Source: Pseudomonas_S sp047607345
GTDB lineage: Bacteria; Pseudomonadota; Gammaproteobacteria; Xanthomonadales; Xanthomonadaceae
Direction: 5' to 3'
Length of the DNA stretch: 15,738 nucleotides
Assembly: GCA_047607345.1 (NCBI GenBank)
Contig: JASGDF010000164.1
Span: 1-15,738 of the forward strand
A program made the position numbers and the translations under genes. Below, piece by piece: positions 6,762 to 13,325 of the stretch. The stretch's first letter is position 1. Each line of letters starts with the position of its first letter. Under the pieces are notes generated by a model, which worked only from the letters and a program-made list of their open reading frames with translations, was not told the DNA's origin and searched no databases.

Positions 6762-8306
6762 TCAGCTCTCGCCATCCTCGTCCGCCGTATCGGGTGCATC
6801 CAGCGCCGCGTCCTCGCCCAGCAGCGCGCGCGCGTCCTCGCTCGACAGCGACTCCACCCCGCGCAGGCGGCGCTCGATGGTGCGGGTCTTGCGGCTGGCC
6901 TCGCCCAGGCTCTTGCCGACGGTGTTGATCTGCTTCTCGGCCTTCTCCAGGATCCCGGCGAACTTGCCGAACTCGCCCTTGACCGCGCCGAGCAGGCTCC
7001 ACACCTCGCTGGAGCGCTGCTCGATGGCGAGCGTGCGAAAGCCCATCTGCAGGCTGTTGAGCAGCGCGGTCACCGTGGTCGGCCCAGCGACCACCACGCG
7101 ATGCTCGCGTTGCAGCAGGTCCACCAGTCCGGGACGGCGGATGGTCTCGGCGTACAGCCCCTCGGTCGGCAGGAACATCACCGCGAAATCGGTCGTGTGC
7201 GGCGGCACGATGTACTTGTCGCCGATCGACTTGGCCTGCACCCGGATCGCGCGCTCCAGCTGGTTGCCCATCGCCAGCGCCTGCTCCTGCTCGCCGCGCT
7301 CGAGCGCATCGAGCAGGCGCTCGTAGTCCTCGCGCGGGAACTTGGAGTCGATCGGCAGCCACACCGGCGCATCGTCCTGGCCGCGTCCGGGCAGGCGCAC
7401 GGCGAAGTCCACCGCCTCGGCACTGTCCGGGCGCACCCGCACGCTGCGCGCGTACTGCTCCTGGGTCAGGGTCTGCTCGAGGATGTTGTCCAGCAGCACC
7501 TCGCCCCAGCCGCCGCGGTTCTTGACGTTGCTCAGCACGCGCTTGAGATCGCCCACGCCGGTGGCCAGCTGCTGCATCTCGCCGAGCCCGCGCTGGACCT
7601 GCTCCAGGCGCTCGGAGACCAGCTTGAAGCTCGAATCCAGGCGCTGGTTGAGCGTGCTCTGCAGCTTCTCGTCGACGGTGGCGCGCATCTGCTCGAGCTT
7701 GGCCGCGTTGTCGTTCTGCAATGCCTGCAGCTGCCGTTCCAGCGTGGCACGCATCTCGCCGATGCGCTGCTCGTTGCGCTGGATCAGCTCGACCAGGCGC
7801 TGGTTGAGCGACTCGGCGAAGTTGCGTTGCGACTCGCCCGCCTCCTGGCGGCCCTTGCGCGCGTCCTCGGCAAGCTTTTCCTGCAGCGTGGCCATGTGCG
7901 CGTCGGTGCGCGTGGTCAGCTCGGCCAGCTGCCGGCCGAAGGCGAGGATGCGCGCCTCCTGCTGTTGGCCGAAGGTCTCCAGCTGCAGGCGCATCTCCTG
8001 CAGCCGGCCGCCGAGCAGGTCGCTGGCACGCTGCTGCGCCTGCGCGCCTTCCTCGCGCGCCTTGCGCGCGTCCTCGCCCAGCGCCTCGCGCAGCTGGTCC
8101 AGGCGCGCGTCGGTGCGGGTGGACAGGTCGGTGAGGTTGCGCGCGAACGCTTCGAGCTGCTCGCGCAGCTCGCCGCGGCTCGCGCGCGCCTCCTCGCGCA
8201 GCGACTGCTCGAGGCGGGAGGCGTCCTGGCGCCGCGACAGCGCCACGACCTGCAGCACCAGGACGACGCAGAGCAGGCCGCCGAGAATCATCAGTTCGGG
8301 AGTCAT
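6762..8306 (-). CDS. rmuC: RmuC, DNA recombination/inversion-limiting protein
   Basis: RmuC proteins carry a predicted PD-(D/E)XK-type nuclease fold and limit recombination at short inverted repeats in E. coli. The biochemical role is unsettled. This one has 514 residues, close to the E. coli protein (475). An N-terminal transmembrane helix (about 5-23) is followed by a long Gln/Glu/Arg/Ala-rich coiled coil (about 25-250). The RmuC domain runs about 255-480, with RGGWGEVLLDNILE (264-277), WLPIDSKFPREDYERL (316-331), DFAVMFLPTEGLYAE (373-387) and AGPTTVTALLNSLQMGF (407-423). An acidic tail ends it. The coiled coil contains an internal repeat offset by 69 residues. The start is ATG 8306. No Shine-Dalgarno is seen and a TACACT box lies six bases upstream. 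Confidence 0.95.
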   Translation of the reverse strand: MTPELMILGGLLCVVLVLQVVALSRRQDASRLEQSLREEARASRGELREQLEAFARNLTDLSTRTDARLDQLREALGEDARKAREEGAQAQQRASDLLGGRLQEMRLQLETFGQQQEARILAFGRQLAELTTRTDAHMATLQEKLAEDARKGRQEAGESQRNFAESLNQRLVELIQRNEQRIGEMRATLERQLQALQNDNAAKLEQMRATVDEKLQSTLNQRLDSSFKLVSERLEQVQRGLGEMQQLATGVGDLKRVLSNVKNRGGWGEVLLDNILEQTLTQEQYARSVRVRPDSAEAVDFAVRLPGRGQDDAPVWLPIDSKFPREDYERLLDALERGEQEQALAMGNQLERAIRVQAKSIGDKYIVPPHTTDFAVMFLPTEGLYAETIRRPGLVDLLQREHRVVVAGPTTVTALLNSLQMGFRTLAIEQRSSEVWSLLGAVKGEFGKFAGILEKAEKQINTVGKSLGEASRKTRTIERRLRGVESLSSEDARALLGEDAALDAPDTADEDGES

Positions 8307-8312
8307 GCCGCC

Positions 8313-8318
8313 AGTGTA
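8313..8318 (-). promoter_or_regulatory. Possible -10 box (TACACT) for a leaderless rmuC transcript
   Basis: TACACT on the minus strand ends six bases before the rmuC ATG, a spacing that would place the transcription start at or next to the start codon. The absence of a Shine-Dalgarno fits a leaderless mRNA. No good -35 hexamer is visible 16-18 bases further upstream, so this is tentative. Confidence 0.3.
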
Positions 8319-8339
8319 GCGGGGCCGGTCTCACCGATT

Positions 8340-8694
8340 GCGCCGGACAGGACGGCGAACGCTTGTGCTTGTGCTGTTGCTCTCCGCCTTTGATCTACCG
8401 GGGCCCCTCCGAAGCGGCGGAGCCGGTGGGAATAACCCCGAAGGGGCGGCGCACATGGGCCCGCCGGGAAAAGGCGAAGCACTGCTTCGCCCCGGCGGGC
8501 GGGCAGTCGCCGCGCGACTGCCCCGGGCTCGGCCGCGCAGCGGACGAGTGCGCCGTTTTCGGCCGGGGCAGCATGCCCCGTCCGAAAATCCCGTCGGCGG
8601 AGCGAACCGCCGAAGGCGGCGCGTAGGCGGGGTGTGCTTTCTTTTGGTTACTTTTCTTTGCACAAGCAAAGAAAAGTGACTCGCCGTAAGGCGA
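8340..8694. repeat. Multi-hairpin intergenic block, no credible gene
   Basis: This block fills most of the gap of about 570 bp between rmuC and the dehydrogenase. Clear stems include 8459-8467 with 8492-8500, nested around 8473-8481 with 8483-8491; 8501-8510 with 8514-8523 (10 bp, 3-base loop); 8556-8562 with 8582-8588, nested around 8564-8570 with 8574-8580; and 8650-8661 with 8666-8677 (12 bp, 4-base loop, A/T-rich arms). Smaller ones lie at about 8435-8446 and 8681-8694. Short open frames here have odd composition, no start signals and no recognisable domain. I recognise the 3' A/T-rich hairpin and the GC hairpins as a type that recurs between Xanthomonadaceae genes and often yields spurious 'hypothetical proteins'. 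That recollection was not tested. Confidence 0.75.
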
Positions 8695-8718
8695 AAGCTT
8701 TGGCTGTTGAGTTCAAAG

Positions 8719-8751
8719 GGAAAGCCCGTCGCGACTGAAGTCCCTCCTACA
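8719..8751. repeat. Single copy of the REP-like arm found at 1474-1541
   Basis: These 33 bases match the reverse complement of the left arm plus spacer start of the 1474-1541 element (1474-1506) with two substitutions. There is no partner arm here, so it is a solo or decayed unit. Confidence 0.75.
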
Positions 8752-8781
8752 GAAAAGCAGAAAAGCAAAGGCGAGAAGCAA

Positions 8782-8819
8782 AAGTCCCTGGATCCCCGCC
8801 TTCGCGGGGACGACGGTAG
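8782..8819. repeat. Dispersed palindromic unit, copy 1
   Basis: This 38-base unit matches 13281-13318 with three differences. The core hairpin is ccccgc-cttc-gcgggg (8794-8799 with 8804-8809). One of the changed bases is compensated by a change on the other side of the stem in the second copy. The rest of the gap to the dehydrogenase stop (8820-8879) shows nothing recognisable. Confidence 0.8.
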
Positions 8820-8879
8820 TAAAGGTGGCGCGGGGACGGCAAATCGTAGTGGGCAGCGCGTTCCAAGCGGCCGCTGCGC

Positions 8880-9890
8880 TCAGCCGAACCCTTCCAGCAC
8901 GATCTTGCCACGCGCGCGCCCGCTCTCGATCAGCGCGTGCGCGCGCCGCAGGTTCTCAGCGGTGATCGCGCCATAGTGCTCGCCGAGCGTGCTGCGCAGC
9001 GTGCCGGCATCCACCAGCGCCGCGACCCGTTCGAGCAGGCGGTGCTGTTCGAACATGTCGCCGGTCTCGAACAGCGCGCGGGTGAACATGAATTCCCAGT
9101 GCAGCGAGACGCTCTTGCGCTTGAGCAGGCGCACGTCCAGTTCCGCCGGATCGTCGATCAGCGCGAACCGTCCCTGCGGTGCCAGCGCCTCGACGATCTG
9201 CGGATAGTGCGCGTCGGTGTGGGTCAGCCCGGCGACCAGCGGCACCTGCGCGATGCCGAGCCGTTTGAGCCCATCGGTCAACGGCTCGCGATGGTCGATC
9301 ACGTGATGCGCGCCAAGCGCCTGCACCCAGTCGCGGGTCTCCGCGCGCGAGGCGGTGCCGACCACGGTCAGCCGGGTCAGCCGGCGCGCCAGCTGCACCA
9401 GGATCGAGCCGACCCCGCCAGCCGCGCCGACCACCAGCAGCACCTGGCCCTCGCCGCCGTCCTCGGCGACGCCGAGGCGCTCGAACAGCAGCTCCCAGGC
9501 GGTGATCGCGGTCAGCGGCAGCGCCGCGGCCGCCGCGTCGTCCAGGCTGGTCGGGGCATGGCCGACAATGCGCTCGTCCACCAGCTGGTATTGCGCATTG
9601 CTGCCGGGCCGGGCGATCGAGCCGGCGTACCAGACCCGCTCGCCGGGCCGGAACAGGCCGACCTCGGCGCCGACCGCATCGACGATGCCGACCGCGTCCC
9701 AGCCGAGCACGCGCGGGCCCTCGGTCGGCATGTTGCGGCGGACCTTGGTGTCCACCGGGTTCACCGAGACCGCGTGCACCCGCACCCGCAGGTCGCGCGG
9801 GCCCGGCTCGGGGGTCGGCAGGTCGATCTCGACCAGCGCCTGCGGGTCGGCGATCGGCAGGCCGTGGCGGGTGTAGGCGATGGCTTTCAT
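8880..9890 (-). CDS. Zinc-binding-alcohol-dehydrogenase-family MDR oxidoreductase (quinone reductase-like)
   Basis: This is a medium-chain dehydrogenase/reductase of the quinone-oxidoreductase-like group, expected to use NAD(P)H on quinones, enals or aldehydes. The substrate cannot be told from the sequence. From ATG 9890 it is 336 residues. GGAG sits seven bases upstream, so a 16-residue longer version from 9938 is unlikely. The GroES-like domain occupies about 1-130, with VHAVSVNPVDTKVRRN and LGWDAVGIVDAVG. The Rossmann glycine motif VVGAAGGVGS is at 153-162. The cysteine ligands of zinc-dependent ADHs are not seen at the catalytic position (GWDAVG replaces GHE), so it is probably zinc-free despite its family name. 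It is divergent from a LysR regulator 95 bases away, the classic arrangement for regulator and target. Confidence 0.9.
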   Translation of the reverse strand: MKAIAYTRHGLPIADPQALVEIDLPTPEPGPRDLRVRVHAVSVNPVDTKVRRNMPTEGPRVLGWDAVGIVDAVGAEVGLFRPGERVWYAGSIARPGSNAQYQLVDERIVGHAPTSLDDAAAAALPLTAITAWELLFERLGVAEDGGEGQVLLVVGAAGGVGSILVQLARRLTRLTVVGTASRAETRDWVQALGAHHVIDHREPLTDGLKRLGIAQVPLVAGLTHTDAHYPQIVEALAPQGRFALIDDPAELDVRLLKRKSVSLHWEFMFTRALFETGDMFEQHRLLERVAALVDAGTLRSTLGEHYGAITAENLRRAHALIESGRARGKIVLEGFG

Positions 9891-9897
9891 GGCGGCA

Positions 9898-9901
9898 CTC
9901 C
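9898..9901 (-). promoter_or_regulatory. Ribosome binding site that fixes the dehydrogenase start
   Basis: GGAG on the minus strand is seven bases before ATG 9890. It supports that start over the upstream ATG at 9938, which would run into the divergent promoter region. Confidence 0.6.
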
Positions 9902-9966
9902 AACGGGCGATGCGCAGATGGTCGGCCGCGCCGATCACGCCGGGAACCCGCAGAATGCACCAGCAC

Positions 9967-9985
9967 TTTCATCGCTGGAGTGAAA
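9967..9985. promoter_or_regulatory. TTTCA-N9-TGAAA dyad in the divergent dehydrogenase/lysR region
   Basis: The perfect five-base dyad arms (9967-9971, 9981-9985) flank nine bases that include the GGAG ribosome binding site of the regulator (9977-9980). LysR proteins usually bind interrupted dyads of this general size near their own promoter, so it may be an autoregulatory site. Spacing does not match the canonical T-N11-A. Confidence 0.35.
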
Positions 9986-10924
9986 ATGATCCGGTTCGAC
10001 GACCTGGCCCTGTTCGTCCGTACCGCGGCGCTGGGCAGCTTTTCGCGGGCCGCGCGCGAGGTCGGCCTGCTGCCCGGCCAGGTCAGCGCCGCGATCGCCC
10101 GGCTGGAGCGCGAGCTGGACCTGCGCCTGTTCGCGCGCACCACCCGCAGCCTGCGCCTGACCGCCGAGGGCGAGCGCTACCTGCCCTATGCCCGGCAGGT
10201 ACTGGAGACGCTGCGCGAGGGCCGCGAGCGCCTGCATGGCGCCGACGCCGAGCTGCACGGGCTGCTGCAGGTGGCCGCGCCGTCCGACCTGGGCCGCAAC
10301 CTGCTGCTGCCGTGGCTGACCGAATTCCGCCGTGCGCATCCGCGGCTGAGCCTGCGCCTGCACCTGTCCGACCAGGTCGCCGACGTGTTCCGCGATCCAG
10401 TGGACGTGGCGCTGCGGCTCGGCCACTTCGACGACGCGCGCTACGTCGCGCTGCCGCTGGCGCCGGACAACCGCCGGGTGCTGGTGGCGGCGCCGGACTA
10501 CCTGCGCCGCCACGGCCGCCCGGCCACGCTGGAAGCGCTGCGCGAGCACGCCTGCCTGACCTACATGCTCGGCAGCCGCGCCCACGACCGCTGGAGCTTC
10601 GAGCTCGATGGCCACCGCCACACGGTCGACGTGCACGGCGCGATGCTGTGCGACGACGCCGACGTGGTGCGGCGCTGGGCGATCGCCGGCGAGGGCATCG
10701 CCTACAAGTCGTGGCTGGACGTGGCCGCCGACGTGCGCGACGGGCGGCTGGAAACGCTGTTCGCCGGCAACGGCGAGCGCGTGCCGCTGAACCTGGTGTG
10801 CCCGCACCGCAAGCAGTTCTCGCCGGCGATCCGCCAGTTGCACGCGCTGCTGGGCGAGCGCCTGCGGCTGCACCGGCGGCAGTGGCCGGTGCCATGGCCC
10901 GCCGGCACCGGCGCGGCGTCCTAG
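9986..10924 (+). CDS. LysR-family transcriptional regulator
   Basis: This is a DNA-binding regulator of the LysR type, 312 residues, the usual length. ATG 9986 is chosen because GGAG lies five bases upstream. The in-frame GTG at 9980 overlaps that site and would add two residues. The N-terminal winged helix-turn-helix runs about 3-62 and contains FSRAAREVGLLPGQVSAAIARLE and LRLFARTTRSLRLTAEG. The effector-binding domain is about 90-297, with the usual VDVALRLG and GEGIAYKSWL blocks. The tail is Arg/Pro-rich. It resembles the CrgA/DmlR-like subgroup by eye. The likely target is the divergent MDR dehydrogenase, by position only. The inducer is unknown. Confidence 0.92.
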   Translation: MIRFDDLALFVRTAALGSFSRAAREVGLLPGQVSAAIARLERELDLRLFARTTRSLRLTAEGERYLPYARQVLETLREGRERLHGADAELHGLLQVAAPSDLGRNLLLPWLTEFRRAHPRLSLRLHLSDQVADVFRDPVDVALRLGHFDDARYVALPLAPDNRRVLVAAPDYLRRHGRPATLEALREHACLTYMLGSRAHDRWSFELDGHRHTVDVHGAMLCDDADVVRRWAIAGEGIAYKSWLDVAADVRDGRLETLFAGNGERVPLNLVCPHRKQFSPAIRQLHALLGERLRLHRRQWPVPWPAGTGAAS

Positions 10925-10928
10925 CGGT

Positions 10929-11027
10929 ATCGACATTGCCCGCCACGGCCCGGCCTCGCCCTTCCCCCGCCTGCGCGGGAAGGTGCCCGGAGGGCGGATG
11001 GGGGCATCGCGCCTGTTCAATGTCGAT
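10929..11027. repeat. 99-bp element with 10-bp terminal inverted repeats and an internal palindrome
   Basis: atcgacattg (10929-10938) and its exact reverse complement caatgtcgat (11018-11027) bracket a palindrome cttcc...ggaag (about 10961-10982) with a cccgc/gcggg core. It fills the gap between the lysR stop and the exporter gene. It could be a non-autonomous mobile repeat or simply a long RNA hairpin. No clear target-site duplication was found. Confidence 0.5.
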
Positions 11028-11033
11028 TCGCCC

Positions 11034-11039
11034 TAGAAT
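11034..11039 (+). promoter_or_regulatory. Possible -10 box (TAGAAT) for the LeuE-like gene
   Basis: TAGAAT matches the sigma70 -10 consensus at five of six positions and lies 27 bases before ATG 11067. The -35 region is poor. It begins just after the 99-bp inverted-repeat element. Confidence 0.3.
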
Positions 11040-11066
11040 CGGCCCAACTTGCCGGGGGCGCTGAGC

Positions 11067-11687
11067 ATGCCGTGGATGGGCATCCACAACCTGTGGGCCT
11101 TCGCCGCCGCGGTGCTGGTGTTCCTGGCACTGCCCGGACCGGGCACGTTCACCCTGCTCACCGCGACCGGGCGCGGCGGTGTGCGCGGCGGCTACACCGC
11201 GCTGGCCGGGCTGCTGCTCGGCGACCAGGTGCTGATGTGGCTGGCGGTCGCCGGCGTGGCCGCGCTGCTGAAGGCCAACCCGCTGCTGTTCCACGGCGTG
11301 CAGTACCTGGGCGCGGCCTACCTGGCGTGGGTCGGCCTCCAGCTGCTGCGCCGGCCCGCTGGCGGCGCCGGCATGGTCGCGCTGCGGCCCGGCCACTACT
11401 TCCGCCAGGGCCTGCTGGTGACGCTGCTCAACCCGAAGGCGATCGTGTTCTACATGGCGTTCTTCCCGCTGTTCATCGACCCGGCCACGCAGCGCGGACT
11501 GCCGACCTTCGCGACGATGTCAGCGCTGATCCTCGCGATCAGCGTCGGCTACTGCTCGCTGCTGGTGCTGCTTGGCCACGCGCTGACGCGGCGCCTGGCG
11601 CAGCATCCACACGCCGGAACCTGGCTGCGCCGCGGCGCCGGGGTGTTCCTGATCGGCTTCGGAGTCCGGCTGGGCGCCAGCGGCTGA
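11067..11687 (+). CDS. LeuE-like amino-acid exporter (LysE/RhtB superfamily)
   Basis: This is an inner-membrane efflux protein for amino acids or derivatives. It is 206 residues from ATG 11067. A TTG at 11049 or an ATG at 11076 are alternatives. About six hydrophobic segments are visible. The family signature ALPGPGTFTLLTATGRGGVRGG occurs near residues 21-42 (LysE/RhtB proteins have PGP followed by a conserved G-x-x-x-G region). Similarity to E. coli LeuE continues in LLGDQVLMWLAVAGVAALLK, VQYLGAAYLAWVGLQLL, LLNPKAIVFYMAFFPLFID and the C-terminal IGFGVRLGAS. The whole length therefore follows LeuE more than LysE. The substrate is inferred as leucine-like or other neutral amino acids, with low certainty. 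An amino-acid permease gene follows 84 bases downstream. Confidence 0.9.
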   Translation: MPWMGIHNLWAFAAAVLVFLALPGPGTFTLLTATGRGGVRGGYTALAGLLLGDQVLMWLAVAGVAALLKANPLLFHGVQYLGAAYLAWVGLQLLRRPAGGAGMVALRPGHYFRQGLLVTLLNPKAIVFYMAFFPLFIDPATQRGLPTFATMSALILAISVGYCSLLVLLGHALTRRLAQHPHAGTWLRRGAGVFLIGFGVRLGASG

Positions 11688-11771
11688 AATCCCCTCCGCC
11701 CTTCGGCTGATGGCGTTGCCGCACCGGGTTCGGCGAAACTGGGGATTCTCCCGCGTTCTTCCGAGGTCCGC

Positions 11772-13187
11772 ATGCAGTCCTGGCTCCGGCGCAAGCCGCT
11801 CGATCAAGTCACCGTCCACGAGGCCGGACGGCGCCTGGTCCCCACGCTGAGCTGGCCGCACCTGGTCGCGCTGGGCATCGGCGCGATCGTCGGCACCGGC
11901 ATCTACACGCTGATCGGCGTGGGCGCCGACAAGGCCGGCCCGGCGGTGCTGCTCTCGTTCGTCGCCGCCGGCCTGGTCTGCGCCTGCGCGGCGCTGGCCT
12001 ACGCCGAGATGGCCACGCTGATGCCGGCCGCCGGCAGCGCCTACACCTACAGCTACGCCGCGCTTGGCGAGACCATCGCCTGGGTGGTCGGCTGGAGCCT
12101 GGTGCTGGAGTACTCGCTGGTGGTCAGCACCGTGGCGGTGGGCTGGTCGGGCTATTTCGTCGGGTTCCTGCAATGGACCGGGCTGGACTTGCCACGGGCG
12201 CTGATCGCCGGCCCGCACGCCGGCGGGGTGATCAACCTGCCGGCGGTGCTGATCACCTTCGTGGTGGCCGGGCTGCTGATGGCCGGCACCCGGGAGAGCG
12301 CCACCCTCAACGCGGTGCTGGTGGTGGTCAAGCTGATCGCGCTGGCGGTGTTCGTGGTGCTGGCGCTGCCGGCGTTCGACGGCGCGCACCTGCAGCCGTT
12401 CATGCCCTACGGCTTCTCCAAGTCGATCGGGCCGGACGGCGCCGAGCATGGCGTGATGGCCGCGGCGGCGATCATCTTCTTCGCGTTCTACGGCTTCGAT
12501 GCGATCTCCACCGCGGCCGAGGAGACCAAGAACCCGGCGCGCGACCTGTCGATCGGCATCGTCGGCTCGATGATCGGCTGCACGCTGATCTACGTGCTGG
12601 TGGCGCTGGCCGCCGTGGGTGCGATGAGCTACACGGTGTTCGGCAAGAGCGCCGAGCCGCTGGCGCTGATCCTGCGCGAGCTGGGCCACGGCAAGGCGGC
12701 GGCGGCGATCGGCATCGCCGCGGTGATCGCGCTGCCGACCGTGCTGCTGGCGTTCCTGTACGGGCAGAGCCGGATCTTCTTCGTGATGTCACGCGACGGG
12801 CTGCTGCCGCGCGGGCTGTCCAAGGTCAACCCGCGCACCGGCACGCCGGTGGCGACCACGCTGTTCACCGCGATCCTGGTCGCGGCGCTGGCCGGGGTGG
12901 CGCGGCTGGACGAGATCGCCGCGCTGGCCAACGCCGGCACGCTGGCCGCATTCGTCGCGGTCGCGGCCTGCCTGCTGGTGCTGCGCCGGCGCGAGCCGGG
13001 GCTGGCGCGCAGCTTCCGCACGCCGCTGGCGTGGGTGGTCGGGCCGGTCGCGATCGCCGGCTGCCTGTACCTGTTCTGGAGCCTGCCCAGCCGCACCCAG
13101 CTGTGGTTCCTGGCCTGGAACGCGTTCGGGCTGGTGGTGTACCTGCTGTACGGGCGGCGCCATGCGCTGCTGGGGAGGAAGGGCTGA
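11772..13187 (+). CDS. APC-superfamily amino-acid permease (CAT-like)
   Basis: This is an inner-membrane amino-acid transporter with the LeuT fold, 471 residues and about 12 transmembrane segments. The TM1 substrate-binding motif GIGAIVGTGIY is at 35-45, and TM6 has FFAFYGFDAISTAAEE (236-251) followed by the conserved TKNPARDLSIGI. Both are typical of the cationic amino-acid transporter group that includes bacterial ApcT proteins. The FLYGQSRIFFVMSRDGLLP loop before TM9 is also diagnostic. ATG 11772 has gagg five to six bases upstream. Whether it imports broadly or prefers basic amino acids cannot be read from the sequence. It follows the LeuE-like exporter at 84 bases, so the two may share a transcript. 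It is convergent with cutC. Confidence 0.92.
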   Translation: MQSWLRRKPLDQVTVHEAGRRLVPTLSWPHLVALGIGAIVGTGIYTLIGVGADKAGPAVLLSFVAAGLVCACAALAYAEMATLMPAAGSAYTYSYAALGETIAWVVGWSLVLEYSLVVSTVAVGWSGYFVGFLQWTGLDLPRALIAGPHAGGVINLPAVLITFVVAGLLMAGTRESATLNAVLVVVKLIALAVFVVLALPAFDGAHLQPFMPYGFSKSIGPDGAEHGVMAAAAIIFFAFYGFDAISTAAEETKNPARDLSIGIVGSMIGCTLIYVLVALAAVGAMSYTVFGKSAEPLALILRELGHGKAAAAIGIAAVIALPTVLLAFLYGQSRIFFVMSRDGLLPRGLSKVNPRTGTPVATTLFTAILVAALAGVARLDEIAALANAGTLAAFVAVAACLLVLRRREPGLARSFRTPLAWVVGPVAIAGCLYLFWSLPSRTQLWFLAWNAFGLVVYLLYGRRHALLGRKG

Positions 13188-13192
13188 TCCTT

Positions 13193-13318
13193 CGTCATGC
13201 CCGCGAAGGCGGGGAGCGCTTCATAGCGGCCCGAAGAGCCGGTCATCCAGGGACGTTGAGCGGCACGTCTTCCGGTGCGGAAGTCCCTGGATTCCCGCCT
13301 TCGCGGGAATGACGGTAG
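13193..13318. repeat. Composite inverted repeat between convergent permease and cutC genes
   Basis: Bases 13193-13215 match the reverse complement of 13292-13314 at 21 of 23 positions, and atccaggga (13245-13253) is the exact reverse complement of 13284-13292. The right-hand part (13281-13318) is the second copy of the 38-base unit found at 8782-8819. It occupies almost the entire 138-base gap between two convergent genes and may act as a shared transcription barrier, though no T-run is present. Confidence 0.75.
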
Positions 13319-13325
13319 GGAGATT

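Noticed and set aside
6505..8334. 609-codon open frame on the - strand overlapping rmuC
   Set aside because: Out of frame with rmuC, Arg/Ala/Gly-rich, and it carries no recognisable motif.
6414..8393. 659-codon open frame on the + strand
   Set aside because: It runs opposite both the peroxidase start and the entire rmuC gene, with Leu/Gln/Ala/Arg-rich filler and no domain.
8340..8700. CRISPR array or tandem repeat
   Set aside because: The hairpins differ from each other, with no regularly spaced identical repeat.
8338..8768. Small open frames in the rmuC upstream gap (both strands)
   Set aside because: They read through hairpins and repeat units, have no ribosome binding site or domain, and their composition does not match neighbouring genes.
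9890..9938. Longer start for the MDR dehydrogenase at 9938
   Set aside because: The extra 16 residues are not family-like and the Shine-Dalgarno sits before the ATG at 9890.
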